Positions 12,640-26,089 are shown, numbered from the stretch's first letter. The stretch is DNA of 64,000 bases from Timema cristinae (GCA_039000515.1 JBCFYV010011172.1:72365941-72429940); one strand, 5' to 3'. Notes: generated by a model from the sequence alone, not told the origin. Translations and numbers: made by a program.

Positions 12640-12667
<28 letters not shown>
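12638..12667 (+). repeat. (GT)n microsatellite
   Basis: An uninterrupted run of TG dinucleotides passing into a short CG-containing run. Confidence 0.9.
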
Positions 12668-12669
<2 letters not shown>

Positions 12670-12672
<3 letters not shown>

Positions 12673-13005
12673 CGCTAGGTTTGAATTAATTCTGTCACTG
12701 CGCCAAAAGTTATAGCGAGACATATCCACCACAGACAGATACAAAAGAAAGACAAATACAAACCGGTTCAGTTAAAACGGACAACTCGCTTCCCTTGTTC
12801 AATAAATCAAACCACTTGATTATGTTTTTATTTATTTTTACACTCTGACCGTATTTTCTAGATCACCTATACAGGGAGCCTACTTTTTATACGGGCGTGC
12901 ACGCAAAAATTTCCCACCCTAACTTGTTTTTTCCCACTCTGTGAATTAAGCAAGCGCGGCCCTGTCTACTGCACCGTTTTGTACACCTCTAAGCGTGGCC
13001 CTGGT
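12670..13005 (+). repeat. unknown repeat family, copy 1 (hAT-MITE-like end)
   Basis: This stretch is the inverse complement of 20190-20530 over about 300 bp. Shared blocks include gttaaaacgga, tttttacactctgac/tttttacactatgac, gcaaaaatttcccacccta and a gcggcc-containing end. The outer end (caccgttttgtacacctcta) matches the end of copy 2 (cactgttggcacacccctaa), which resembles hAT-type termini. No target duplication identified. Confidence 0.6.
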
Positions 13006-13208
13006 TTTTACTTGAATTTGTTACTTTAATTATTCACGCATTAATGTCAGACACAATTGTAGCTTTCATATCAAAATAGTAAAGTTTTGACTTTACAAAT
13101 TCAAAATTTTGGGAATAGCTACCCAATCATGAAAATATATTTTCCCCTAGATGCTTATACGTAGTATTCAATACCTATAGGATAAACTCTCATTAGCCAT
13201 ATTTTCCT

Positions 13209-13210
<2 letters not shown>

Positions 13211-13247
<37 letters not shown>

Positions 13248-13248
13248 T
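13211..13248. repeat. (TAA)n microsatellite
   Basis: A pure AAT/TAA run. Here it has no recognisable SINE body in front. Confidence 0.9.
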
Positions 13249-14050
13249 ATGGTTCCTATGGAACAAAATACAGTTGATCAAATTAATAAATAACTAATGT
13301 GTAATTGAATTTTATCAGTCAACTATTTAACTTGGTACAAAATACGCCACCAGATGTCATTGTCTTTTGTCAAGCCTTGCTGGTAATTGGCCGAACGCTT
13401 ACATTTTATAGTCATAGAAAATTATAGTGCATATACAAAGTTTGTCGAAGTAACAACCTTATGGCTTTAAAGTTAAAATTTTTAAAAACTATATAACCAT
13501 CTTAATAGTTCGTTATTTCTTTATAACGGTTACGGGTAATGATAAACTTAATTTAACTAATACATCGTGGTAAGCTCCCGTCTGGCATATTGAGTCCCGT
13601 AGCAAAGTCGAGGAACGTTCAGTGAGCCATTTAGATGGGTAGACAATCATTCTAGCTAGTTTTACCAGCATAAAACTTTAAAACTGGAAGAGAAAGGTAG
13701 ATTTTGGATTATTTTATCAGGACATAATTATTTCCAGTATTATATTCAACCAAATGACAAACTACTCTCAAACCAGTCATTAATATACAGCAAACAAGAT
13801 CAACATGTTATTCAATTTGCAACACTTTTCCTGAAATATTGTAATTATGTCGGTCCCTCTTCTCATTGGAAACTAATCTTTTGTTTCAAAATTTTATTTA
13901 TTTCAATGTTAAATTCAACCTTTTAAAAGTAAGTCAATTTAAGTAGGAAATCTGAATATTTCGCTAGTTTAAATTTTATTTTTTCGAGCAATGCCCACGT
14001 TCACAAAACGTGGTTAGTCTCGGCGCCCTTTTGATTGGTAGAGAGTCTTT

Positions 14051-14421
14051 GGGCCAGTTTCATGGTCAGATTGGGTACGACTCAAGTGCGGTGCTACACT
14101 AGATAGATGACACACCTACCTCGATCAGAATGAATGGGCCAGTTTCATGTCAGATTGGGTAGATCAAGTGCGGTGCTACACTAAATACAGGACTACACCT
14201 ACCTCGATCAGAATGAAATGGGCCAGTTTCATGGTCAGATTGGGTACGACTCAAGTGCGGTGCTACACTAAATACAGGACTACACCTACCTCGATCAGAA
14301 TGAAATGGGCCAGTTTCATATGCGAAATTGGCCCATTTCATTATGGTCTAGGCAGGTGTAGTCATCTATCTAGTGTAGCGTCACACTTGAGCTGTACTCA
14401 ATCTGACCATGAAACTGGCCC
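14051..14421. mobile_element. MITE-like fold-back with internal tandem copies
   Basis: A unit of about 85 bp beginning gggccagtttcatg occurs in direct orientation from 14051, 14136, 14220 and 14307 (the last truncated). It is then met by an inverted copy ending at 14421 (catgaaactggccc). The whole folds back on itself. I cannot define a target duplication. Open frames over it follow the repeat and are not genes. Confidence 0.75.
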
Positions 14422-15379
14422 GATGTCTAGAGTGATAAGAGGGTACAAAGACATAAAAATATATCTTGGGACGCTTTTATGGCCCTATAGCTCCCCTCAG
14501 TTTTTCAGCAGATTTTATCAGAGTAACACGCGTGAGTGTTGACTATGAGTCTTTGTAAAACATTAATCACCTGGCATATGAATATTCATTTAAATATACA
14601 GAGGTGGCATACCACACCAACATTAATAAATAAAACTTTATAATAATCCTCAAGTAAAGTAAATTACTTCCATTATGGCACACAATATCACTCATGACAA
14701 CAGAAACGAGAAATTGAACCATTTCGATGCCATAAGCGAGTAACAGTATGTACACTTTGTTTACCCTATAATCATTGGTAAATGTATATAAATACTATTA
14801 TTGGTTAAATAGACCATTGCTTTCGATGAATCTATACAGTCACCGGTAAATTTACAAAATAGCGAATTCAACACATTCACAGTAACATACACGTTGAAGA
14901 GGTTTACGTGACGTAACTTTTGTGTATGTCAGTCTTGTCCATTAAAAGGGCACTTTCAAGGTTTGCTGATAGTAATGTATATTGTTTAACCTAAGGAGTC
15001 AAAATGAATATATTAGACTTCGTACCCTGTATAGAGAATGAGCAACCACATTGTGGAGAAAATATAAACATTACCGCTTTGTCTGCGTCAAACATGCTAA
15101 CACACAAGTAAATTTATGTTAACTAAGCATTTATAAACACAATTTAAACTTGACAACATTATTAGCAGTAATCAGTATATAATATATCTGCTAGGCTGCA
15201 GTTCTACCCCGACTGGTTGCGACGTTGAACGAATAAAATAATTACAAGAACACAATAGCCATTAGGCTAAAAATCTTTACGATAAATTGAGATTTAAAAA
15301 ATATTTCCACATCTAACCGCTATAAACCATTAGTACAATAGCTTAACTGAGGGAAGTAAAGGTATAACTTATACGTCCG

Positions 15380-16150
15380 TTGGCCCCTCATTTTTTTAAA
15401 ATGTTTGTTTTTATAATTGAACTAGTTTGTTCTGTGTTCCAGATTGTTTCGCAAAAAATTTCGTTCCGTTATGATAGGCCCACAAATGATATAGTTATAT
15501 TTGTGACGGGGGAGGGAGGGGGTACTTTTAAAGTTGACATTTTAATGATGAGATTGTTTGTTCTTCATTTGTTCCGGATTGTTCCACAAATATTTTTGGT
15601 TGTTTTTGCATAAACGTGAACTGAATTTGTGGCACTTTGTTTACTCGTGGGGATCAATTTCATGGTAGACCCCCTCCTCTCTCTCTTTTTCTCTATCCTT
15701 TTCATACATACACACGTTTAAAAATCCATGTTTTTATGATTGCGATGATTTGTTCCAGATTGTTCCGCACAAATTCGTGTTTTATGATTGCACTCGTTTG
15801 TCCAGGATATTTCCGCCAAAAAATAACTCGCTAATTCCGTTTTAGTAGGACCACATATGCTATATTTACACTAGGAGTTGTTTTTTTTTGGCAGCTTTGT
15901 ATAGTAACCCCACCCTCCTCATACTCACACATATTTTAAAACCAGAGGTTGCAATCGCTTGTTATAAGTATTCTTTTTGTAAAACCTCAGTCATATGTTT
16001 ATTTTTATGTAGGTCTATCCTTCTATAAATACTCGAACATTTTTTGTCAACTCGTTCAAATATTCATGTTTAGCCTTATTTCGTTCTAGATCGCTTTGCA
16101 AAATATTGGTTTGTTTCATGTTGATGGTCTTAAAATTAATATATTTTTAT
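15380..16150 (+). repeat. diverged tandem array, orientation 1
   Basis: Several diverged units of about 150-190 bp share the words tttttatgattg, ttgttccagattgtt and cgcaaaa, followed by 'aggcccacaaatgatata'-like text. The same family is found in the opposite orientation at 21480-22160. Confidence 0.65.
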
Positions 16151-16199
16151 ATCAATATTTAAGCTCCCTTCCCCACCTCATCTATTAAAAAAAAAGTCT

Positions 16200-16265
16200 A
16201 ACTCGGGGGTCTTGGGGTAAAGTACTCACCTAAGGACCCGATGATTGTGGGTTAAAACCCATCTG
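16200..16265 (+). repeat. tRNA-like SINE head, degenerate
   Basis: It shows A-box-like ggtcttggggtaaagtac and B-box-like gtgggttaaaaccc about 40 bp apart, as in tRNA-derived SINEs. The remainder of the copy is too diverged to delimit. Confidence 0.4.
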
Positions 16266-19019
16266 TGGTTGACGGATTTTTCTTGAGATGTAAATCCATA
16301 GCACAACTTCCTTTGGAGAGGATGTCGAGTTTGGCATTTAAAATAACCCTGGAAGGTATATGAAAATACCTTTCCCGGTAAAATTGGTTGACGCTTTCTC
16401 TCTCGCTCATAGACATTCTCGTGTGCTGATATAATCAGTAAGTTCAGAAAGTGCACGTTAGACACTTCAAATTGATTAGAAACAGAACTATTCAAATTAT
16501 AAAATACATAAATATTTTTGATTTTGTAACTTTTTGTTTTTAGTTTGTTCCAGAATATTGTACGTTATGTATTGGTTCATTCTTAGCTCTTTTACAAACG
16601 CTAAATAAACTTGTGTCAGCAGCGACGACTTTTAGGGTGTGTGACCTGTGCAGACCCCCATCGGGGGTGGCGCACTTACTTCACTCACTAAGCAATTTTA
16701 AAACATTCAACACTGGACAATCCTGTTTCTTATCCGCTCATCATGAGGAACACAGCAATAAAATAGGACAGGCAAATCATAAAGAACAAAAACGGGGAAA
16801 ACCTTTGTCTACGCCTTAATGGATGCCATCAAACTGATATTCAAGGAAAATACTTTTAAAACTCCTCACTTCCCATTACTAGGCTGGCGCCATACTGGCT
16901 CGAAGATGCGTCGCGTGTTTTCGGCGACAGAACGCTGATACATTTATTTATTTATTTATAACCCATGTATTTCCCCACTTTGAACGGAAGATCCGGTAGT
17001 CCATCGAACACACTGCATCATTACGTCGACATGAACGTCTGTTTGTTTTCGGCCGGACGGTAGTTTACCCGAGCATTCCTACCAGCACAATGCTTGCCTA
17101 AGATTTGTGTCATTCTTTTTAATATAGTTGTAGCGTCATACTTAGCTACAAGAAAGTCTTGCTAAAAATGTCGACTAAATTAGCGGGTATAAAACTCCAA
17201 TTCCAATAAACTGTCTCATTTTACCCAACTGGCCGTTCTGACCCATGCACCATGTCCAAACACGGCTAAAGGTTGATTTTGGTAGGAAGAACAGTAGAAG
17301 TTAGTTACTAAAGTTACTAAAACAATTTTAATATATTCATACATCAAGTCGTGTTATCTGCAGTTGTCACTTTCGATAGATATTATCAATACCTATAAAA
17401 TAACACAAATAAAATAGTAAAATGTCATCAATATTGATCGCAAATAAATAAATTTGAATTTACTATACTGTTCTTCCAACCAAAATCAGCGTATAGCTGC
17501 ACCAACACACACACACACACACATCGCCGAACTGAACCGCGAAACGACTGTTCAGACTACTACCACTAGTGGGCCTGCCTACTATATGAACCCACGACCA
17601 GCTTCGGGTACTTTCTACGACGATCCTGAAAGTTTTCCCTCCTACATAACTTCCCTCAACCCCTTTTTCCTTTTTTCCTTACCACACCTTTCGCTGGTGC
17701 GAGCCCTATATAATGATGCTAAAGTGGCGTTTAGCGTCAATCTAGGGAATTTTCAACTAGTAAAAAGGTGCTAGCGTCTGAGCTATACCTTTCATTAAAA
17801 GTGTAAGCACAAAATCTATTTTCAACGTATAATTTATTGATATTTCAAAATTATATTCAGGCCTAAAACTTTTGCTCTCGTAAAATGAAATATGAATAAT
17901 TATTTATCTAGAATTGTTAAAGATTTTCGTAATATATATAATTTTTTATTTTTTTATATCTAATATAGTCAAAGATTGCAAATACGTAAATAAATGTTAC
18001 TTTACTCTCTATACTATGATTCACAAGGTTCATTTACTTGGTTTTTTGTATGACAATTTTTTTAAGTTCTGATTTCAACCTATTTGAAGGTAATTGTTTA
18101 TTATATTTGGAGCATAGTAAAGTAACGTAGCGGCAATTATCCTTTTATTTAAAAAATACACATATTGTCTTCATTAGGAAGCCTAATGTCGAATTGTTTA
18201 TTAAGAATGCTAATTCTTTTAATTCATGATATTAAGTGTATTAGGTGTTATTTACGTTCAGGGCTACATTTATGTATTAGTTTAATCTCGTTGTTTGAAG
18301 GGAATTGTAAATAATATTTCTGGTTATGTTTCGCTCACGTTGCCATGTGCGCAATGCACATTTAGGGCGTCTAACCTGATATGAACAAATAGTATAATAT
18401 ACTAGTTAGATTTTGAGAATAGTTTGTTTGAAAACGAGTAGACCAAAAGCTTGCGTGTCTATAATTTATATTAGGGAAATTTTAATGTTATTAGATTATG
18501 GTCGAGTTATTCTATACGACATATATGGATGCAAGATAGGCTGAAACTTTTTCTTATTAAATATATTGTCTACGTTTATTATTCTCTTTGTTCTCAAAGA
18601 TTTATATCAACTATTAAATATATATTTACTCTTGCATTGCTTTCGTCCTTCTTGATTATTCCCTGATATGTAAGTTAAAAGTGTGCACAGAGTCCATGAG
18701 GCAATTGTATGAGGGACATCCCTAATTAACATTGTATCATTTCCTTTGTTGTAGAGGATTAAAATTAACTTCAGTTGGCTTTTTCCACAAATGGAAGCTA
18801 CGTGTTTCTGAGAGCAAACTATTGTCCTTTAAGAACCTACCAATTCACTCTGGTTGGGTCTGCTATTCTTATCTTGTCTTGTACGCTTCCCATTATTAGA
18901 TATAATAAAGGAGGCTACATATTCTTTCACTAACATTAGGAGTTCATCTCAAGGGTTCTTCGAGAATTGGGATAATACTAAAAAAAATTGTCCTCGCAAC
19001 TTCTTAGTTCACTATACTA
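16266..19019. other. intronic sequence without recognised genes
   Basis: AT-rich. A (CA)n run lies at 17504-17521. The short open frames lack splice-consistent or family features. Confidence 0.45.
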
Positions 19020-19700
19020 CCGATACGGGTTAGTGCACTTGCAGTCAGCCGGGCTTGCACAGCACCCACTGGACGTCATGGCCCAGGGCAGTCTCTAGGT
19101 CGGTACCTAAAAAGCTCCAACCCCCTCGCCCCGAATGGTGGGATGATCCGGATTGAGCCGGATGCCCAGAGAGGCGAGAATTAACTCCTCCCCTCTTATC
19201 AGTGTACACTCGTATGACCGATATCGGGACTCGTGCCTACCACCTATCCAGGGTGGTACCCGGAGTTGTTTACTTCCACTCACAGAAGCGACCTTACGAT
19301 CTCCCCTATTTCCCGTGTGTAGGGGAATGGGGTTACGCCCATTGCGCGTGGGAAAGTAATTCCCCAATACTCTTGCGTATGGAAGGAGGCGCCCATGTTC
19401 TAGCGCATGCACTACTAACTCTCCAGGCTAGCACCGGAGATCTAAAACGGCTCACCACACAAACGGAGAGGCCCAGACCCCACGGCTGTGCCAAATCCAT
19501 CATTCATCGGCGATTAAACTGCACTGTCCCACAAAGTTCAACCTATTTCTGGGCTGCGCCACGAGCTGAGCACGTAACGTGGGCTTTCGGTCCAGCCCTG
19601 TGTACTTCTTATAACGAAAGTAGTGTAACGGAGGCATACCAGTCCACAGGGCCACCCCGAGCACCTGTAGGTATCAGCATCTCTGACACTACCACTACTA
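19020..19700. other. GC-rich block of unknown nature
   Basis: This stretch is clearly richer in G and C than its surroundings and has overlapping short open frames on both strands, which is what GC-rich noncoding DNA gives. It could be the UTR of a retroelement. I recognise no reverse transcriptase, rRNA or tRNA in it. Confidence 0.35.
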
Positions 19701-20189
19701 CTAAATAAGCAATGAAACTGCCCAATAGATATTCTTCTGATATTTAATGGACGAATCCAATGCTTCCTTCTTCTATCTGGCTGTACCGCCTCATACGCAA
19801 ATCATTTGCGTCCAATCTACACTGGGCAGAAAATACGCCGTGGATCTTTCACTGTAGTGTGTCCGATACAATCAATGGAGGAATATCCATCTCAGAAAAT
19901 ACGTGGCGTATCATTGATCCAGTCTGGCGTCGACCGAATCTCCAATATTGGCTTTCGTCTTCTTGGGCAGTTGTCAAATTGCCGACAATTGCTTACGATC
20001 TTACCTACCGCCAGTGATACCAGTATTGGGTTAGCCTCACATATCTTCACCGCACCCTATTTGTTTGCTATTATTACATTTTATGAGTTGTAGGGTTGAC
20101 ATTGTTCCACTTCTAGCACTTGGTCTACAAACACTAACGAAGAAGTTTCATTTTCTCCTCGACGAAGAAAGCGATTAATACAAATCAAT

Positions 20190-20530
20190 CAAACTCTTAG
20201 GGGTGTGCCAACAGTGCGGCCGCACGGGGCCCCGCGATTTTGGGGGTCCCACACTTGCTTATAGTTAACAGAGGGGTGAAAAACAAGTTGGGGTGGGAAA
20301 TTTTTGCTTGCGCGTTTGTATAATAAGCTAACTGTATAGCGAACATTGTCATAGTGTAAAAACAAATAAAAAGATAATCATGGGGTTTAATTTATCAAAC
20401 GAATGAAGATAGTTTTCCGTTTTAACTCAACCAATTTGCATTTGTTTATGTCTTTGGTGGATTTGTTACACAATAACTTCTGAACACATTAACAGATTTA
20501 ATTCAAACTCGGCACAATTGTTCTTTGAGG
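20190..20530 (-). repeat. unknown repeat family, copy 2 (inverted)
   Basis: Inverted partner of 12670-13005. One end reads taggggtgtgccaacagtgc, a form typical of hAT-like MITE termini. Internal blocks (gtggggtgggaaatttttgc) match copy 1 in reverse. Confidence 0.6.
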
Positions 20531-20953
20531 GAGGCCATGTTCAGAATAAAAACTATACTTAAAAAATTGCTAAATAAAAATTACCACTGATTCAGTATGA
20601 AAAAGTTTTGCATTTAAAGTTTAAAAAATCGAGGTTCAGAAATTTTTGTAATACATTTATTTCACACATTTATCTGAAAAAGCGTTTACTATAATTATGT
20701 ATTTGGATATGAAATTAGATTATTCATAGCTCAGAATACAGTATATATATTTTTATAATATATTTTATTATAAATCAAAATTTTATTTTCTTTGAAATAT
20801 TTTTATGATTTTTATGAAGTATTCTGCATAAAAAACAATATATAATGAATATTGATTAAATTAAAAAGTAAAAATTGAATAAAATGCAAACACTTAAAAT
20901 ATTTTCTTATTTTTGATTCGCTGTTAAAAATACGTGAGTCAAATTAAGTACTA

Positions 20954-21113
20954 CCGATTTCTATTAAACAATGTGTGTAAAATCTTGATTTCTATTAAAT
21001 GTGTGTGTAAAATCTTGATTTCTATTAATATATGTGTGTAAATCTTGATTTCTATTAAATATAATTGTGTAAAATCTTGATTTCTATTAAATATAATGTG
21101 TGTAAAATCTTGA
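20954..21113. repeat. 31-bp tandem repeat, five units
   Basis: Units contain cttgatttctattaaa followed by a variable tgtgtgtaaaat. Five slightly indel-varied copies. Confidence 0.85.
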
Positions 21114-21479
21114 ACGTTTCGCAACTCATTGCTATGATACAATCACTTCGGTAAATTGGAATAGTTTTTTATTACTATGGTCATTAAAATAGTATTCAGG
21201 TACGAAGTGAGAGGAAAATTTACTGAAAAGTCAAAATGTTTAAACTTTTTAGTAGAACATTATATTATAATAAAAGTAGACCTTTGTTTTTAGTTCTTCT
21301 TTTACATTTTTAATGTCTAAACAGTCTTTACATTTTATTTTATTTTTCATATAATCGCTTAAAATTTCACAAAAAAAAAGTTAAAAGTGGATCCTCATAC
21401 TTTCAAATAAATTATAACTATTATAAAAAATTACTTCTTTCTTTATCGTTACTGTCACAACTTAACTTCACGTTTAGGC

Positions 21480-22160
21480 CAGAACAAATTTGGAACAAAC
21501 GAAGTTTTTTGTTGAACAATCCGAAACAAACGATGAATAAACTATCTCAACCATAAAAATGACAATCTTTAAAAGAAAACATGGGTGGAGGCACCGTTAA
21601 GTTGGGCCCTCCAATGTAAGCCTATAATTTGTAGAACTATAAAAACAGAACAAAATAAACTTTTTGTAGAACAAACAAAAAACAAATTATCGCAACCATA
21701 AAAATGTTGGATTTTTAAAGTAAGAGGGCTACTACCTTTAAGTTTCCACAACCCTGGATGTATACATATAATTTGTGGGCCTATCGAAATGGATTGAACA
21801 AAAGGGTTTGCGGAACAGTCCAGAAAAAAAACAAAGAACAAATTATTGCAATCATAAAAACATGAATTTTTAAAAGCTAGCGAGAGGAAAGGAGGGAGGG
21901 GGGTTACCATGAAGTTGGCCCCTCACTAGTAAACAAAATGTCACTAGTTCACATCACGTTTGTGCAAGAACGAATGCGGAATAAAGAAATGTTTTTGCAG
22001 AATAATCCGGAACAAACCTAAAAGTGGGTGGGGCTACCTTGAAGTGTAAACATATCATTTGTGGGCCTGGCATAACGGAACAGACTAGACTTTCTGAAAA
22101 ACAATCTGAAAAAAAAAAGTTGGAATCATAAAAATAGTTGTTTTTTTAAGTATGGGGGCC
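21480..22160 (-). repeat. diverged tandem array, orientation 2
   Basis: Four or so units contain aacaaa, caaccataaaaatg and ataatttgtgggcct. It is the reverse-complement relative of the 15380-16150 array. Short open frames over it are by-products. Confidence 0.65.
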
Positions 22161-23780
22161 AACTTCATAGCCGTGAGGTAATATAGGCCTACAACCTTTC
22201 CTTTGAGGTCACCTGTCAGCTGGGAGGGGAGAGCTTGCGATCATGGTAGCTGGTACTGATAGATTTAGATTTGATGTGTAGTCTAGGAGTAATAAGTATG
22301 CTATTGAACCATTGTCTAGAGTAATAAATATTTTATGCCAATGGTCCTTAACATTATGTTAGTAATGGTATAAAAATAAATATAAATTTCAATATCTCAA
22401 AAGCTTAACCTGTTCGTTGAGCTTCCAACCAGATTCGGAAGTCCACTTCGGATTGGTCCATCTGTTTCTCAGGAGAATTCTTGGCTAAAAACAGTAAACA
22501 AATGGCGCACGTTAGTTGTGGACCCAGAAATGTACGGAGGAGCGGAAGCCGTACAAAGTATCTAAGCTTTGAGTTATGTGCTTTTTGTCCCGATTGAGAA
22601 TTTTAGTGGCACTTATAATGTGTGTAATGGTGTACCTTTTGAATATCAAAGTCGTAATCTTGGTTATAAAATTTAGCTTATGCATTCGACACACCTTCAA
22701 TGCTCGATGTTGTAGATGTACTTCACACGTTCTAAGATTTTATAATTATTACATACGCTCTGGGGCTCAAATAGCTCCCTTAACCCTCAGCCAAACCTTG
22801 GGCAAATCTTCTTCTTAACAGACCTACATCTTTGGTGCAATGGTAGGTTTGAATTATTTTCCAATGTATACAGTCTGTATCAATACATACAAACTGACGT
22901 CTTGTGACAAAGATTTAACCTAACTCTGGTTCATTGAACATAAGAATCCATCTAAACTTTCCCCTGTTACTTAGTCAAGTGTTCGACCAACCTGACTTAG
23001 TTTCAAGATAAAGTGATTAGTCAGTAACTCTCCCGGGTCAGTCTCTTGCGTTTTGACCGCTAATCCTTAATATTTGTTGTGTGAAGATTTTTTTTTGAAG
23101 CGCGCTATACTACACGCTATAACTATCTGCATATTTACCCTTAAGGATTAGGAATAAGGAGGTTAACGTTTTATAAGAAATGTACCCGCATTTGCGTGAT
23201 TGAGAGGGGAACACTATCAGGAAAAAATTAGCCGAGACGTTAAAACAAAATGAGCTCCAAACTCAAGTAGTTTTCATTTCCTTCCTCGCATCACCTCGAC
23301 TAATCTTTAAATGGTTGGGAAAAATATTTCCCTGGCTGAGGAAAGCAACACCGATTGTAGCGAGCATGCCCTAGCAATAAATTCAGGAACTAGGTACATT
23401 ATGACTACACAACTCCAATTAATTGCGGTTGTAAAAGGTCTGCTGACATGACCTACTAATTAATTAATTTCACTGGGAGCAGTGTGGCCATGTTTTTAGG
23501 CATATCTTATTATCCTCATAAAATAATAATTCAGGCTGCGTCCATAGCTGAGTAGCAAAGGGCAGCCAAATAAGGCCATAAGTTTCCTGGGTCCCGCCTC
23601 TCTCTAATATATTGTTTAAAATAATATTAGTATTTATGCTATTGTTTGTGATGCATCACAAATACATATTAACTATTAAATTAAAGTGAAGGGAGTAGTG
23701 AGCTCTGATTCATAGAACGGGATTCTATGTAGGTGTGATATTTTTCTGTCTTAGTTTGACTTATTTACTGCGAAGCAAGA
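22161..23780. other. intronic sequence, nothing firmly recognised
   Basis: A plus-strand frame around 22405-22562 (ending in a stop after GGAEAVQSI) reads smoothly for about 50 residues but matches no family I know. No splice sites support it. Confidence 0.35.
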
Positions 23781-23799
23781 ACTCAATCTATGTTCTAAC

Positions 23800-24535
23800 A
23801 TTGTTGCTTCAATACGAGGCAAGAACTCTGCTATAATATTGTTGCTTTGATACGAGAAAAGAACTCTGATCTTTGTTCTAACGATGTTACTTTAAAACGA
23901 GGCAACTCTGCTCTTTGTTCTAACAGTGTTACTTCAATACGAGGCAACACTGCTCTTTTTTTCTAAGTGTTACTTCAATACGAGGCAACTCTGCTCTTTT
24001 TTCTAACAGTGTTACTTCAATACCAGCAACTCTGCTTTTTTTCTAACAGTGTTACTTCAATACGAGGCAACTCTGCTCTTTTTTTAACAATGTTATTTCA
24101 ATACGAGGCGACTCGCTCTTTTTTCTAACAGTGTTACTTCAATACTAGGCTACTCTGCTCTTTTTCTAACAGTGTTACTTCAATACTAGGCTACTCTGCT
24201 CCTTTTTCTAACATGTTACTTCAATACGAGGCAACTCTACTCTTTTTTTCTAACAGTGTTATTCAATACGAGGCAACTCTTCTCCTTTTTCTAACAGTGT
24301 TACTTCAATACTAGGCTACTCTGCTCTTTTTTCTAGCAGTGTTACTTCAATACGAGGCAACTCTGCTCTTTTTTCTAACAGTGTTACTTCAATACGAGGC
24401 AACCTGCTCTTTTTCCTAACAGTGTTACTTCAATACGAGGCGACTCTGCTCTTTTTTCTAACAGTGTTACTTCAATACTAGGCTACTCTGCTCTTTTTCC
24501 TAACAGTGTTACTTCAATACTAGGCAAGGACTCTT
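23800..24535. repeat. 42-bp minisatellite, about 17 units
   Basis: Units start with gttacttcaatacgaggcaa, continue ctctgctcttttttctaaca, and are repeated with small indels in the T run and an alternate form (actaggctac). Noncoding. The regular unit without unique spacers rules out CRISPR. Confidence 0.93.
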
Positions 24536-24999
24536 ATGTTATTACATTGCTACGTCAATATTAGGCTTTATAAGCTACAATACATTCAAAATATTATATT
24601 ACGTTACTAATATGACACAAAGGCCAAAGTGTGTGATTATAAAATTAACACTTTAATTTCAGCGTCCCACTAGAAGGAAATTCTTTCTAGCCTTACTTAA
24701 ATCTCGCACTTAACTAATTGGTTTATTTGGACAAAACAAAACGCCCTTAATGGAGACGTAAATATGTAATATTACTCTTTGGTTTTAATTGATGTTTTAA
24801 ATGGTTTCCAAACGTGATTTCAGCTGCCTGCTAATATTCCACACGTGCTTTTACCTAATTCTCACAAAGATTTTATGTAGTTTTGTGCCTAATTGATTGC
24901 AACTGAATAAATTTCTTGGTTGAGTTACTATATATTATTATTACTATTATTGGTGTTTATAATGCTTAAGGCGTCAGTCTTGTAATAGTTTGTATTACC

Positions 25000-25345
25000 A
25001 TTAATTAGGGGTTTGAGTTCTAATCCCGGTAGGGTGCACCAAGGAATGAGTTTTCCCCATGTCATTTATTACTGTGTTTTAATCCCTTCTACACACTGAT
25101 TTGGATGTATTTTCCCAAACTATCTTTCTTATCGCTACTACATGGACGAATCCGTTAAATAACTGCTCTTGTTTAGGATTTTACCTCCCTTCCGGGCGCA
25201 ACTCACATGGTTACACTAATGGAATACAGATGGAGAGAATAAAATCTAGAGGAAGTGTTCCCAAATTAGCTTTGGGAGAGAGTGGGAAACCATTAATAAA
25301 AAATCACCGCTATCACACCCGGTCGGGACCTAAACTCTGACCTCA
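25000..25345. repeat. two degenerate SINE fragments
   Basis: At about 25005-25060 there is a plus-strand tRNA-like B box (ggtttgagttctaatccc). At 25200-25345 a minus-strand SINE-A-like body contains gagagagtgggaaaccatt and ggtcgggacctaaactctga. Both are heavily mutated. Confidence 0.5.
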
Positions 25346-26089
25346 GCATTGAAAAACTAGACCAGATGAGTCTGAAGCATTAGCTCGTGTGTCCCCTGAT
25401 ACGAATTACGTGTAGATTAAGACAGATAAAAACTTAAGGAAAGTATGTAAAAAAAATCAATGTAAGAAATATCACGAAGAGGAGATTATAGGATCTAAAA
25501 ATATTATGTTGTCGGAAGAACTCGGATAGTATCCGGTAAACCCTTTTGTTGTAGTCAACCATGTGTTAAAGGCAAATGTTGAAAAAGCTAATTCAAGCGA
25601 ATATGGGGATAGAATGCTACTGAAACTTTGGAAAATCTATTTTAATAGTATTGAGCTTATGTCCTCAAAATGTAATTGCTCTAAGTTTAGTGGTTATGGC
25701 TTTACACCTTAAAATATATATGTATTTAAAAAATCTATCCACCAAGTATTAATATAATTTAGTTGATTATACACTTCACCATGCATGTAATACAAATATA
25801 ATAAAAGGGTAACTCAGAAAATTCACTTGCACTAGGTTGGAGAGAGAATGGGAAAACACAATTGTTGTCTTTCGTACCAATTCAAAGAAAAAACAAACCC
25901 TTTCGCTCCAATCTGAATGTTACTTTATTTTTGCGTTTTATGAATTGGAGGTATTTGTTTTCCACACTAGTTGGACTTTTTTCCAACACTCATGTAAGGG
26001 AAGGGCGTGTAATTGTTCATTAGTCTTTAAAATAGAATAAGAATACAGTTTTACTTTTCAAAAAATGGAAACTATTTTTAGGCCTAATC

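Noticed and set aside
12541..12744. 67-residue minus-strand frame
   Set aside because: Its centre is the translated (GT)n microsatellite.
14147..14542. 131-residue plus-strand frame
   Set aside because: Entirely made by the MITE's internal tandem copies.
22405..22820. Possible retroelement coding fragments
   Set aside because: Two plus-strand frames read smoothly but neither contains a motif I can tie to a family, so no call was made.
23800..24535. CRISPR array
   Set aside because: Units are contiguous without unique spacers, and the DNA is eukaryotic; the same applies to the 46-bp array.
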